64,000 bases of DNA from Streptomyces xanthophaeus (GCF_030440515.1 NZ_CP076543.1:620001-684000), one strand, 5' to 3'. Shown: positions 34,400 to 43,880, counted from the stretch's first letter. Notes: generated by a model from the letters alone, not told the origin. Numbers and translations are program-made.

Positions 34400-35596
34400 T
34401 CAGCCGATGCCCAGCACGACCGGACCGCCGGACCGGTCGACGCGGTCCGTCCACCCCGGCGGCAGCTTCAGCGACCTCGACGGCGCCGTCCGGACGGGGA
34501 ACCGCCGTCGCCACAGCAGCCGGCCGTCCTGGGCGGCCGTCAGCACCGGGGCGGTCAGCGGCTCCCCCGACCGCAGCAGCAGCGGGCGCCCCCCGATGTC
34601 CGTGAGCCGGTTCGGCGCCACCCACAGCAGCGGGGCCCGGACGAGCAGCGGCGGACCGGGCTCCGGCCACGGCGCGCCCGAGAGGCGGGCCAGGACGGGG
34701 GCCGCGGCGGCCGCGCCTTCCGCGGCCGCGGTGGCGGCGCGTTCGACGCCGTGGAGGGCGTTGCCGACCGCGAAGACGCCCGGCGCCGACGTACGGAACG
34801 ACGCGTCCACGCGAGGACCGCGGGTGCCGGGGTCCACGCCGATGCCGCCGCGGCGCGCCAGCTCGTGGTCGGGGATCCAGTCGCCGGTGAAGACCACCGT
34901 GTCGCACGCGAGGACCCCGCGGCGGCCGTCCTCGTGGCGCACGGCCACGCCCGACAGGCGGCCCCGGCCGCGCAGTTCACCCACCGTCGTGGCCGTGAGC
35001 AGCGGGACTCCCGGCACGGTGGCGCCGTGCGAGCGCTCCGTGACCACGGCCACCACCTCCGCTCCCGCCCGGCGCAGGGTGCGTACGGCATGCCGGGCCA
35101 CCGGCTCGGCGCCCACCACAACGGCCCGCCGGCCGATGTCGTGGCCGTACAGGTGGACCGACTGCTGCAGCTCCCCGGTGGTCAGCACGCCCGCCGGCCG
35201 GGACCCCGGCACCAGCCGGGCGCTGCGGGGGCGCTCGCGGGCACCCGTGGCGAGGACGACGGCCCGGGCCGTGATCCGCTCCAGGCCCGCCGGGCTCGTG
35301 GTCTCCAGGGTCAGCGGGCCGGCCCAGCCGGTGGCGCTGACCCCGGTGCGGACCGTCGCCCCGGCCGCCGTCGCGGCCCGCACGGCCCGCCGTGCGTACG
35401 CCGGTCCGGTGAGCCAGGGGAGTACGGGCCCTCCGAATCCGCCGTGGTGGCAGTGGCGCGGCACGCCGCCCGCGTCCTGCTCGCGCTCCAGTACCTCTAC
35501 GTGGCCCGCGCCCGCGCGGGCGAGGCGGGCGGCCAGGGCCAGTCCGGCGGGACCGGCGCCGACGACCAGGACGTCGACCCTGCGGTCGCGGCTCAC
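34400..35596 (-). CDS. NAD(P)/FAD-dependent oxidoreductase of the glycerol operon
   Basis: 398 residues with two dinucleotide folds: VDVLVVGAGPAGLALAARLARAG at the N-terminus and RRAVVVGAEPVARHAVRTLRRAG near the middle, plus VFAVGNALHG, the FAD-binding segment of thioredoxin-reductase-like enzymes. Start overlaps the stop of the GlpA-like gene. Such proteins pair with GlpA/HcnC-like dehydrogenases and may pass electrons from the Fe-S partner. Exact acceptor unknown. Confidence 0.8.
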   Translation of the reverse strand: MSRDRRVDVLVVGAGPAGLALAARLARAGAGHVEVLEREQDAGGVPRHCHHGGFGGPVLPWLTGPAYARRAVRAATAAGATVRTGVSATGWAGPLTLETTSPAGLERITARAVVLATGARERPRSARLVPGSRPAGVLTTGELQQSVHLYGHDIGRRAVVVGAEPVARHAVRTLRRAGAEVVAVVTERSHGATVPGVPLLTATTVGELRGRGRLSGVAVRHEDGRRGVLACDTVVFTGDWIPDHELARRGGIGVDPGTRGPRVDASFRTSAPGVFAVGNALHGVERAATAAAEGAAAAAPVLARLSGAPWPEPGPPLLVRAPLLWVAPNRLTDIGGRPLLLRSGEPLTAPVLTAAQDGRLLWRRRFPVRTAPSRSLKLPPGWTDRVDRSGGPVVLGIG

Positions 35597-37026
35597 CTGC
35601 GGGCCTCCTCGAACAGCGCGCGGACGGCGGCCCCGCAGTGGAAGCCCTGACAGCGTCCCGCCCTGGCGCGGGTGCGCCGCCGCAGGCCGTCCGGCGATGC
35701 GGGCGGGACGGCCGAGGCGAGCGCGTCGCGGATCTCCCCGCGCGTCACGCGCTCGCAGTGGCAGACGATCCGGCCGTACTCCGGGTCCCGGGCGATCAGC
35801 TCGGCGTCGCGGTAGGGCCGCAGGAACGCCTCGCCCAGGTTCGGCATCCGCACGGGTTCCGGCTCCCGGGCCCCTGCCACCGGCAGGCCGCCGTCGGCGA
35901 GCAGTTCGACGACGTGGGCGGCGATCGCCATCGAGGCCGTCAGCCCCGTCGACCGGATCCCGCCCACGGTGACGTACCGCTGCGCGGGGTGGGCCCGGAT
36001 CGCGTAGTCGTCGTCGCCGGTGGCGGCCCTCAGTCCGGCGTACACGGCGGTGACCTCTTCCTCCAGGAGGGCCGGCAGGATCCGCCGGCCCTTCTCCCGG
36101 AGCAGCGCGAGCCCCTCGGCGGTCGATCCGGTGTCCGTCCTGTCGTCCAGGTCCTCGGCGGTCGGGCCGAGCATCACGTTCCCGTACACCGTCGGCGACA
36201 CCAGTACCCCCTTCCCGAGGGCGCCCGGTACGGGCAGCAGGATGTGCCGTACCAGGCCGCGGGCGAGCTCGTCGAAGACGATCAGCTGGCCGCGCCGGGG
36301 CGTCACGGCGAAGTCCGCATGGCCGAGGAGCCGGTCGATCTCGTCGGCGTACAGGCCGGCCGCGTTGACCAGGTGCCGGGTGCGCAGCGGGCCCCGGCTC
36401 GTGGCCAGGGTATGCGTCTCGCCCGAAGTGACGCTCTGCACACGGCAGTCGAGGTGCAGGTCGACGCCGGAGCGGACGGCCTGTGTGGCGTACGCGAGGG
36501 TGGTGGTCCAGGGGCAGATGATGGACTCCCCCGGTACGTCGAGCGCTCCCAGCACCCCGGGTCCGAGCTCCGGCTCGCGGGCCCGCACCTCCGCAGCCGG
36601 GATGATCCGGGCCGCGCGGTAGCCGTTGCGAACGGCCTTCTGCGCGAGTCCGGGCAGTGCGGCCAGCTGTTCTTCGTCCCAGGCGACGAGGAGCGCCCCG
36701 AGCGGCTCCACCGGGATGCCGGTGTCGGCGGCGTACGCGGAGAGCAGCCGGTGGCCCTCCCGGACGAGCCGGGACTCCAGGGAACCGGGCACCGCGTCGA
36801 AACCGGTGTGCAGGATGGCGGTGTTGGCCTTCGAGGTGCCGTCACCGACGTCGTCGGCCGCGTCGACCAGGGCGATCCGCAGCGGGAGCCGGGCCAGTTC
36901 GCGGGCGATCGCCGTGCCCACCACGCCGGCGCCGACGACCGTCACGTCGTACTCCCCGCCGGGCAGGGCGCCGCCGGTGGTCACGGCACCGGCAGCGGTA
37001 CCGGTGGTGCCGGTGGTGCCGGTCAT
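35593..37026 (-). CDS. Glycerol-3-phosphate dehydrogenase-like FAD enzyme with C-terminal BFD [2Fe-2S] domain
   Basis: ATG at 37026 overlaps the kinase stop; 477 residues. After a low-complexity Thr/Gly start (MTGTTGTTG), an FAD fold VTVVGAGVVGTAIARELARLPLRIALVD and DAO-family sequence (TSKANTAILHTGF, NAAGLYADEIDRL) lead to a BFD-like iron-sulfur domain with CHC near the C-terminus (IVCHCERVTRGEI) and CQGFHCG. This is the GlpA-type architecture. It should oxidise glycerol-3-phosphate made by the adjacent kinase and hand electrons to the partner flavoprotein. Confidence 0.85.
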   Translation of the reverse strand: MTGTTGTTGTAAGAVTTGGALPGGEYDVTVVGAGVVGTAIARELARLPLRIALVDAADDVGDGTSKANTAILHTGFDAVPGSLESRLVREGHRLLSAYAADTGIPVEPLGALLVAWDEEQLAALPGLAQKAVRNGYRAARIIPAAEVRAREPELGPGVLGALDVPGESIICPWTTTLAYATQAVRSGVDLHLDCRVQSVTSGETHTLATSRGPLRTRHLVNAAGLYADEIDRLLGHADFAVTPRRGQLIVFDELARGLVRHILLPVPGALGKGVLVSPTVYGNVMLGPTAEDLDDRTDTGSTAEGLALLREKGRRILPALLEEEVTAVYAGLRAATGDDDYAIRAHPAQRYVTVGGIRSTGLTASMAIAAHVVELLADGGLPVAGAREPEPVRMPNLGEAFLRPYRDAELIARDPEYGRIVCHCERVTRGEIRDALASAVPPASPDGLRRRTRARAGRCQGFHCGAAVRALFEEARR

Positions 37027-38462
37027 GCCGGTGCGTCGCCGAGCAGGGACGAGACGGCCGCGCGGAAACGTGCGCGGCGCTCCGTCGCCTCCGCCGCGCC
37101 GGCCCGCGGCTCGTAGACGGTCGACGGCTTCCACTGCGGGACGGCCTCGGCGACGGTGAGCGAGGGATCGAGCCCGAGGCGGGCCACGGCGCCGACGCCG
37201 AGCGCGGTGACGTCCGGCAGCGCCGACACCTCCACGGGGATCCCGAGGAGGTCGGCCTGGGTCTGCATGAGCAGCGCGGAACGGGTCAGCCCGCCGTCGA
37301 CGCGCAGGGCGGTGAGCGGGGCGCCGAGGTCGGCGGCGACCGCGTCCGCGAGCTCCGCCACCTGGGCGGCGATGCCGTCGCACAGGGCGCGCACCAGATG
37401 CCCGGCGGTGGTGTCGAGGCCCAGGCCGGTGACCGATCCCCGCAGGTCACCCCGCCACCACGGAGCGGCGAGGCCGGCGAGCGCGGGGACGAAGGTGACG
37501 CCGCCCGCGTCCGGGACGCGCCCACCCACGGAGTCGATGTCGGCGGCGCCCGAGATCACCCCGAGATCGGTGAGCCAGCGCACGGCGGAGGCGGCCGTGT
37601 ACACCTGCCCGTCCAGGCAGTAGCTGGTCCGGCCGGCAAGCCGCCAGGCCACGCAGCCGACCAGTCCGGAGGTGCTGCGCAGCGGGCGCGAGCCGGTCTG
37701 CGCGAGGAGGAACGCGCCCGTGCCGTAGGTGCACTTGGCGGTGCCGGGCTCGGTGACGCTCTGGGCGAGCAGCGCGGCCTGCTGGTCCACGAGCAGCCCC
37801 GTCAGCGGCAGTTCGGGACCGAACGCGGTGGTGGTGCCGACGCGGGTGTCCGCGTCGACGACCTCCGGCAGCCGCTCGCCCGTGAGGCCGAAGGCGTCGA
37901 GTGCCGCGTCCGACCAGCGGGTGGTGTCGAGGTCGAGCAGCTGGGTGCGGCCGGCGGTCGCCGCGTCGGTGACGAACGCACCGGTGAGGCGGTGCACGAG
38001 CCAGACGTCGCTGGTCGTCACGACGCCGCGCCGGGTCAGGTGGCGGCGTATCCAGGCCATCTTGGGGGCGGCGAAGTACGGGTCGAGCGGCAGACCTGTC
38101 GTCTCACGCAAAGAGGGCGCGTGCGGGGCCAGTTCGGTGCAGAGCTGTTCGGCGCGGCGGTCCTGCCAGACGATCGCGTCGGTGAGCGGCTCCCCGGTCG
38201 CCGGATCCCAGGCCAGAACGGTCTCGCCCTGGTTGGCGAGGCCCACGGCCACCACGGGCTCGCCCGCGGCCGCGAGCGCGGCGCGTCCGGCGTCGACGAC
38301 CGAGTCCAGCAGCTCGCCGGGAGTGACCTCGACCCGGCCGCCCGGCAGATGGCGGGGCCGTACGGGGGCGGATCCGGAGCCGATGACTCCGCGTACCGGA
38401 CAGACGACCAGCGCCTTGGTCCCCGAGGTGCCTTGATCGACAGCGAGCACCGGGCCCGTCAT
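37023..38462 (-). CDS. glpK: Glycerol kinase-like FGGY carbohydrate kinase
   Basis: I chose MTGPVLAVDQGTSGTK (ATG at 38462, GGAG seven bases upstream), giving 479 residues; upstream ATGs lack ribosome sites. FGGY features: DQGTSGTKALV, IVWQDRRAEQLC, KMAWIRRHL, TYGTGAFLL, DGQVYTAASAVRWL and RVDGGLTRSALLMQTQADLLG. The match to glycerol kinase is good but divergent, so a related polyol is possible. First gene of the three-gene operon. Confidence 0.85.
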   Translation of the reverse strand: MTGPVLAVDQGTSGTKALVVCPVRGVIGSGSAPVRPRHLPGGRVEVTPGELLDSVVDAGRAALAAAGEPVVAVGLANQGETVLAWDPATGEPLTDAIVWQDRRAEQLCTELAPHAPSLRETTGLPLDPYFAAPKMAWIRRHLTRRGVVTTSDVWLVHRLTGAFVTDAATAGRTQLLDLDTTRWSDAALDAFGLTGERLPEVVDADTRVGTTTAFGPELPLTGLLVDQQAALLAQSVTEPGTAKCTYGTGAFLLAQTGSRPLRSTSGLVGCVAWRLAGRTSYCLDGQVYTAASAVRWLTDLGVISGAADIDSVGGRVPDAGGVTFVPALAGLAAPWWRGDLRGSVTGLGLDTTAGHLVRALCDGIAAQVAELADAVAADLGAPLTALRVDGGLTRSALLMQTQADLLGIPVEVSALPDVTALGVGAVARLGLDPSLTVAEAVPQWKPSTVYEPRAGAAEATERRARFRAAVSSLLGDAPA

Positions 38463-38865
38463 CACCACTCCGTCCCTGGTGTCGCCTTGATCGGACATCG
38501 GTCGGAAGCCTGCACCGGCCGACGTCACCCGTCAAGATCCGCCCGGAGCCACCGCCCGGCACTGACGCATACTCATATACCGATCGTGGCTTGATACTTA
38601 CGTTCGAACAAGGATCTGGATGCGTATGCTCCTGATCGCCATATAGTGATCGCCGATCAACGGGCAGCGACATCGACCGTGGGTCAACGGCGGGGGTTCG
38701 ACGGACAGTTCTCGCATGGTTCACGCATCCCTGGCACCGGGCACGGCTGCAACGCGGCAGCCGGCGGCCGGATGGACCCACCTTCCATGCGATCCGAGGA
38801 CTGATGATCACGACCACCGCAGAACGCGCCCGCCCGGGCCGCCGCCCCTCGACCGGGACGAGGTG
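38463..38865. promoter_or_regulatory. Divergent intergenic region with AT-rich core and repeats
   Basis: About 400 bases between the glycerol kinase gene and a plus-strand gene. An AT-rich stretch lies at 38560-38660. TGATCGCC is directly repeated at 38633-38640 and 38647-38654, followed by CGATCA, and a GTTCGAAC palindrome lies near 38602. These are candidate operators, perhaps for an IclR/GylR-type glycerol regulator not encoded here. No gene is supported inside. Confidence 0.5.
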
Positions 38866-39846
38866 ATGGCGGGCAGCGATTTCCGGCCCGTCTACCACCC
38901 GGCCGGCCACGACAAGGACCTGCGTTCCGCCGCCCAGGACCTGCGCACCGGCCGTTGGGTCTCCATGGCACGCTTACTCGAACGCACCGACAACTGGGGG
39001 CTGTGGACCCAGCGCACCCAGGTCCTCGCCGCCGTCTCCGCCGGCTCCGACGTGGTCCAGGCCTGGCGGGCCGAGGAACCGCAGAGCGTCGCCGCACTCG
39101 TGATGCACACGCGCGTCTGCGTCGAGCGGGCCGTCCGCGCCCACCGCGCCGGACACCCCCGCACCGGCGAGCTCTGGCAGGAAGCCTGGGCGACCTGCCG
39201 GGAGGCCGCCCGCATCAGCCCCGCGGACCCCGTGCCCTGGGTGTGCCTGCTCGCCCTCGCCCTCCTCGACGAGCAGCGCCAGATGGCCGAGCACCGGGTC
39301 GCGCCGCCCGGCCCCATGCTGCCCACCGGCCCCTGGGGCATCCTCGCGGAGGTCGACAAGCGCGACCCGTACAACCGCGAGGCCTACCATCGCATGCTCC
39401 AGTTCGTGTACGCGGGCGCGCCCGGACCGCTCTCCGAGGCCGCCAACTTCGTCCACTGGGCGGCCGGTTCCGCCCCGCCCGGATCCGCCGTGCACGTCCT
39501 GCCGCTCTACGTACGGGTCGAACGCTACCGCCGCGAACGCGGCCAGGAGCGGGCCCTCGACCTGCACTGGGTCGCCGAGGACGCCGTCCGCGACGCCCTG
39601 CACGCGCTGGGCACCTGGTTCGACCACGCCGATCTGCCGTACGCCTCCCCGCTCGATCTGAACCAGCTCGCCCATGCCCTGTGGGGAGCCCTCCAGTTCG
39701 ACGAGGCAGCCCGGGTCTTCGACACGATCGGCCCGTACTGGACCACCCTGCCGTGGGCCCACCGGACCCGCGACCCGGCCGACCGCGCTCTGGCCGAGGA
39801 GGTGTTCCTGCAGGCCAGGTCCCGCAGCCTGGCCGGCCGGAACTGA
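38866..39846 (+). CDS. Hypothetical protein, TPR-like helical
   Basis: Likely start is the ATG at 38866 (MAGSDFRPVYHPAG), after GACGAGGTG; the frame is open further upstream without support. 326 residues, almost all helical, with Trp/Ala-rich repeats (WQEAWATCREAARISPADPVPWVCLLALALLDE). It looks like a conserved Streptomyces protein of unknown function with TPR-like arrays. No membrane segment or signal peptide. It stands 136 bases upstream of a permease. Confidence 0.7.
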   Translation: MAGSDFRPVYHPAGHDKDLRSAAQDLRTGRWVSMARLLERTDNWGLWTQRTQVLAAVSAGSDVVQAWRAEEPQSVAALVMHTRVCVERAVRAHRAGHPRTGELWQEAWATCREAARISPADPVPWVCLLALALLDEQRQMAEHRVAPPGPMLPTGPWGILAEVDKRDPYNREAYHRMLQFVYAGAPGPLSEAANFVHWAAGSAPPGSAVHVLPLYVRVERYRRERGQERALDLHWVAEDAVRDALHALGTWFDHADLPYASPLDLNQLAHALWGALQFDEAARVFDTIGPYWTTLPWAHRTRDPADRALAEEVFLQARSRSLAGRN

Positions 39847-39860
39847 CCCCCGCCGCCCTT

Positions 39861-39900
39861 CCCCACGGCGCCGACCCCTCCCCCACGGCGCCGACCCCTC
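39861..39900 (+). repeat. Perfect 20-bp tandem duplication
   Basis: CCCCACGGCGCCGACCCCTC occurs twice head to tail (39861-39880 and 39881-39900) in the gap before the permease gene. GGCGCC inside it is palindromic. Probably a recent slippage duplication. Confidence 0.9.
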
Positions 39901-39982
39901 GCTCCACCCGCACCACCCAGGCCGCACCCGCACCCCCAGGCTCGACCGTCCCCGTGCTTCACAGACCCCCGGAGGTACCGCC

Positions 39983-41512
39983 GTGTCCAGAACCGATTGG
40001 GCAGCCCGCCAGGACCGCAAGGCTCCACCGCAGGACGAGGAACAGCGCCTCAGGGAACTCGGCTACCAGCCCGTCCTCGCCCGCCGGATGGGCGGCTTCG
40101 GCAACTTCGCCATCAGCTTCTCCGTCATATCCGTCCTCTCCGGCTGCATGACGCTGTACGGCTTCGGCATGGGCTCCGGCGGGCCGGCCGTGATGCTGTG
40201 GGGCTGGGTCGGCGTAGGCCTCTTCGTGCTCTGCGTGGGTCTGGCCCTGGCCGAGGTCACCAGCGCCTACCCCACCTCCGGTGCGCTCTATTACATGGCC
40301 GACCGGCTCGGCGGACGCCGCTGGGGCTGGTACACCGGCTGGCTGAACCTGCTCGGCCTGCTCGGTGCCATCGCCGGCATCGACTACGGCGCGGCCCTGT
40401 TCACCGGTGCCTTCCTCAACCTCCGCTTCGGGTTCGTGCCCACCCCCGGATCGACGTTCCTGATCTTCCTGTGCATCCTGCTGCTGCACGCCGCGCTCAA
40501 CCTCTTCGGGGTCCGCCTCGTCAGCGTGCTCAACTCGATCAGCGTGTGGTGGCACCTGGGCGGCGTCGCCGTGATCGTCGGCGCCCTGGCCTTCATCCCC
40601 GACCACCACCAGTCGGCGTCGTTCGTCTTCACCGAGTTCGTCAACGACACCGGATGGGCCAACCCGTTCTACGTGGCGGCGGTCGGCCTGCTGCTCGCCC
40701 AGTACACCTTCTCCGGGTACGACGCCTCCGCGCACCTCTCGGAGGAGACCAGGGACGCCTCCGTCTCCGCCGCCAAGGGCATCGTCCGGGCCATCTGGGT
40801 GTCCTGGATCGCCGGTTTCGCCCTGCTCGCCGGCCTCACCTTCGCCATCCAGGACTACGCGGCCGTCCAGGGCAGCGCCACCGGCGTCCCGCCCGCCCAG
40901 ATCTTCATCGACGCGCTGGGCTCCGGCGGCGCCACCGCCCTGCTGCTCGTCGTCATCGTCGCGCAGCTCTTCTGCGGCAACGCCGAGGTGGCGGCCGCGA
41001 GCCGGATGGTCTTCGCGTTCAGCCGTGACAACGCGCTGCCCGGCTCCGCCCTGTGGCGCAAGGTCAGCGGCCGGACCCAGACGCCGGTGCCCGCCGTCTG
41101 GCTCTCCGTCGTCGTCGCGGGCGTACTGGCGCTCCCCTCGCTGTACTCCGCCACCGCCTACGGGGCCGTGACCGCCATCAACGTCATCGGCATCACCCCG
41201 GCCTACGCCATCCCGATCTACCTGCGCCTGCGCGCCGGCAACCGCTTCGAGCCCGGCCCCTGGAACCTGGGCCGCTGGAGCAAGCCGATCGGCTGGATCG
41301 CCGTCGTCTGGGTGGCGCTCGTCACCGTCCTGTTCTGCCTGCCCCAGAAGTCCCCCGTCACCATCGACTCGATGAACTACGCCGTGATCGCGCTGGCGGT
41401 GGTCCTGGTCCTGGCCAGCGTCTGGTGGTACGTCGCCCGCCGCTCGTACGGCACCCCGGCGGCCTACGGCAATGCCCGCGAGCAGGCCGAGATCGCCGAA
41501 GACATCGTCTGA
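39983..41512 (+). CDS. APC family amino acid/amine permease
   Basis: GTG at 39983 has a GGAGG site ten bases upstream and gives 509 residues. It starts RLRELGYQPVLARRMGGFGNFAISFSVISVLSG, the typical first helix of GabP/BAT1-like permeases, and has about twelve hydrophobic segments, including FSGYDASAHLSEETRDASVSAAKG, the conserved loop of this subfamily. It should take up an amino acid, GABA or a related amine; substrate unknown. No catabolic genes adjoin it. Confidence 0.88.
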   Translation: MSRTDWAARQDRKAPPQDEEQRLRELGYQPVLARRMGGFGNFAISFSVISVLSGCMTLYGFGMGSGGPAVMLWGWVGVGLFVLCVGLALAEVTSAYPTSGALYYMADRLGGRRWGWYTGWLNLLGLLGAIAGIDYGAALFTGAFLNLRFGFVPTPGSTFLIFLCILLLHAALNLFGVRLVSVLNSISVWWHLGGVAVIVGALAFIPDHHQSASFVFTEFVNDTGWANPFYVAAVGLLLAQYTFSGYDASAHLSEETRDASVSAAKGIVRAIWVSWIAGFALLAGLTFAIQDYAAVQGSATGVPPAQIFIDALGSGGATALLLVVIVAQLFCGNAEVAAASRMVFAFSRDNALPGSALWRKVSGRTQTPVPAVWLSVVVAGVLALPSLYSATAYGAVTAINVIGITPAYAIPIYLRLRAGNRFEPGPWNLGRWSKPIGWIAVVWVALVTVLFCLPQKSPVTIDSMNYAVIALAVVLVLASVWWYVARRSYGTPAAYGNAREQAEIAEDIV

Positions 41513-41685
41513 CCCGGCCCGGCCGGCCACGCTCGCACCCGGACAGGACACGCCCACAGGCACCCGGTGAGCGGCGGCCGGCCGCGCCCGGTTCGGCGAG
41601 CTCCCCGGAAGGACCGGGCTCCGGCCTACCGCCGGTCGGCGTACACGTCGCTGCGCGCGGGCCGATGCATTTCTACGCTGGATGA

Positions 41686-42873
41686 ATGAGCATCAGATCC
41701 TCTGGGCGCAGAACCGGCGCGGGCGCCGCGGCTCTCGCCATCGGCGCATCGGTCCTCCTCGCTCCGGCGGCCGCCGGCACCACGCGGGCCGAGCCGCTGC
41801 CGCCGCGACCCGCCCCGGCCGTCGACGCATCGCTGTTGCACCGGTCCGGGACCCATGTACGGGCGCGGCAGGGGGCGCCCGCGCTACCGGACGACGTGTC
41901 CGCCCTGTCATGGCTGGTGGCGGATGCCGGGACGGGTGCGGTGCTCGCGGCCCACGACGCACACCGCCGGCTGCCACCGGCCAGCACCCTCAAGACCCTC
42001 TTCGCCCTCACCGCGCTGCCCCACCTGCCCGGCTCGGGCCGGCACACGGTCACCGAGGCCGAGCTGGACGAGGTGCCGGAGGGGAGCAGCACGGTGGGCC
42101 TGTCCGCGGATCACACCTACCGGGTGGCCGACCTGTGGCGGGGCGTCTTCCTCAGCTCGGGCAACGACGCCGTGCACGTGCTGGCCGCGATGAACGGCGG
42201 GTGGGACGTCACGTCGGCGCAGATGCAGGCCAAGGCGCGCGCCCTGGGCGCGCGGGACACCACCGTCGTCTCCCCGGACGGCTTCGATGCGGACGGCCAG
42301 GCCTCCTCGGCCTACGATCTCGCCGTCTTCGGCCGTACGGGCCTTGCCGACCCCGCCTTCGCCGAGTACGCGGCGACCGCCGACGCCCGCTTCCCCGGCG
42401 GCACCCACACCGACGGCAGTCCCACCTGGACGTACGGGATCGAGAACACCAACCGGCTGGTGACCGGTCAGGACGGGCTGGGCCGGTACCCGGGCATCAT
42501 CGGTGTCAAGAACGGCTACACCTCCCAGGCGGGTTTCACGCTGATCGCGGCCGCCCGCCGGGACGGCCGCACTCTGGTGGCGACGGTGATGAACCCCCAG
42601 TGGGGCGGCGCGAACGCCGTGTACGAGGAGGCGCGGTCCCTGCTGGACTGGGGATTCGCCGCGGCGGGACGGGTGGACCCGGTCGGATCGCTCGCCCCGC
42701 CGGCGCCGCCGCAGACGCCCGAGGCGCCGCGCACCGTCGCCGCCCACGCCCTCACGCCCGACCGGGTCCACGTGGGTGCGCCGATGGTCTACGGCTTGTC
42801 CGCCGCGTTCCTCGCCGCGGTGGCGGCCCTGGCCGGGGCAGCCGTCGTGCGACGCCGCCGAAGCCTGCCGTGA
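41686..42873 (+). CDS. D-alanyl-D-alanine carboxypeptidase (DacA/DacC type)
   Basis: 395 residues. Signal peptide (AAALAIGASVLLAPAAAGTTRA), peptidase S11 domain with SxxK (Ser100-Thr-Leu-Lys103), SxN (Ser158-Gly-Asn160) and KNGYTSQAG, where KTG is usual. A C-terminal membrane anchor (LSAAFLAAVAALAGAAVV) and basic tail fix it to the outer membrane face. It should trim peptidoglycan pentapeptides. The KTG to KNG change is unusual and may affect activity or beta-lactam binding. Confidence 0.88.
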   Translation: MSIRSSGRRTGAGAAALAIGASVLLAPAAAGTTRAEPLPPRPAPAVDASLLHRSGTHVRARQGAPALPDDVSALSWLVADAGTGAVLAAHDAHRRLPPASTLKTLFALTALPHLPGSGRHTVTEAELDEVPEGSSTVGLSADHTYRVADLWRGVFLSSGNDAVHVLAAMNGGWDVTSAQMQAKARALGARDTTVVSPDGFDADGQASSAYDLAVFGRTGLADPAFAEYAATADARFPGGTHTDGSPTWTYGIENTNRLVTGQDGLGRYPGIIGVKNGYTSQAGFTLIAAARRDGRTLVATVMNPQWGGANAVYEEARSLLDWGFAAAGRVDPVGSLAPPAPPQTPEAPRTVAAHALTPDRVHVGAPMVYGLSAAFLAAVAALAGAAVVRRRRSLP

Positions 42874-42964
42874 CCCGCTGCGCGTCGTAGCCGGGATCCG
42901 GCGCGCGAGGGGCGGGGTCCGCTGCCAGGCTGAGGTCGTACAGGACCCGCGAAAGGCAATCCTC

Positions 42965-43762
42965 ATGATCACCACCGACTTCGCACCCGGCTCCCCCTGT
43001 TGGCTCGACCTCGGGGCGCCCGACGTCCGCGCGGCCGCGGCCTTCTACGGCACCGTCCTCGGATGGGACTACGAGTCCATGGGCGAGGGGGAGGAGGGCG
43101 AGGGCGGGATGTTCCGGAAGGACGGGAAGGTCGTCGCCGGGCTCGGCAAGCTCACCGAGGAGGGCGCGCGCCCGGCGTGGATGATCTACCACAGTGTCAC
43201 CGACGCGGACGCCACCACCCAGGCGGTGGAACGCCTGGGCGGCACGGTTCGGGTGGCCCCGAGGGACCTCGGCGAGTGGGGCCGGATGGCGCAGTACAGC
43301 GACCCCCTCGGGGGACAGTTCGCCGTCTGGCAGCCGGGAAGGAGCACGGGCGTCGAGCTGGTGGACGAACCGGGCTCGCTGTGCTGGACCGAGCTGTACA
43401 CGAGTGACGCCGCGGCAGCGAAGGAGTTCTACGGCGGCGTCTTCGGCTGGCGGTTCAGCGACATGGCGCTGCCCGGCGGCGGGGGCGCGTACGCCCTCAT
43501 CACTCCCGCCGGGCTCCCCGAGGAGCGGATGCACGGCGGCCTGATGGAGCTGCCCGCGGAGCACCTGGCCCTCGCGCACGGGCGGCCGTACTGGCACCCC
43601 GTCTTCGCCGTCGCCGACTGTGACGCGGCGGTCGCCGCGGTGACCGGGAACGGCGGCCGTGTGCAGATGGGGCCGCAGGACGCGGAAGGCGTCGGCCGGC
43701 TCGCCGTCTGCCTCGACCCGTCGAACGCCGACTTCGTGGTCCTCACGCCGGTCCGCGGCTGA
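42965..43762 (+). CDS. Two-domain VOC (glyoxalase/bleomycin-resistance fold) protein
   Basis: ATG at 42965 after GAAAGG gives 265 residues. Two VOC halves: WLDLGAPDVRAAAAFYGTVLGW...DPLGGQFAVWQPG and WTELYTSDAAAAKEFYGGVFGW...LDPSNADFVVLTP. Proteins of this double layout are common in actinomycetes and mostly uncharacterised. A metal-dependent dioxygenase or resistance role cannot be told apart by sequence. A long hairpin follows. Confidence 0.85.
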   Translation: MITTDFAPGSPCWLDLGAPDVRAAAAFYGTVLGWDYESMGEGEEGEGGMFRKDGKVVAGLGKLTEEGARPAWMIYHSVTDADATTQAVERLGGTVRVAPRDLGEWGRMAQYSDPLGGQFAVWQPGRSTGVELVDEPGSLCWTELYTSDAAAAKEFYGGVFGWRFSDMALPGGGGAYALITPAGLPEERMHGGLMELPAEHLALAHGRPYWHPVFAVADCDAAVAAVTGNGGRVQMGPQDAEGVGRLAVCLDPSNADFVVLTPVRG

Positions 43763-43787
43763 GCCGGGCGGCACGGTTGCGCTCCGC

Positions 43788-43840
43788 GGTCCTCCGTTCC
43801 CGCAGCCGGCCGTGCCGGACGGCTGCGGGAACGGAGGACC
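43788..43840. terminator. Long perfect hairpin after the VOC gene
   Basis: A 21-bp perfect inverted repeat (43788-43808 with 43820-43840) and an 11-base loop, 25 bases after the VOC stop and 40 bases before the next start. It is the longest stem seen in the window and most likely a transcription terminator, without U-tract. Confidence 0.8.
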
Positions 43841-43880
43841 TAAGTGGCGGCCACGGGTGCGGGCGAGGCAGTCTGGACTC

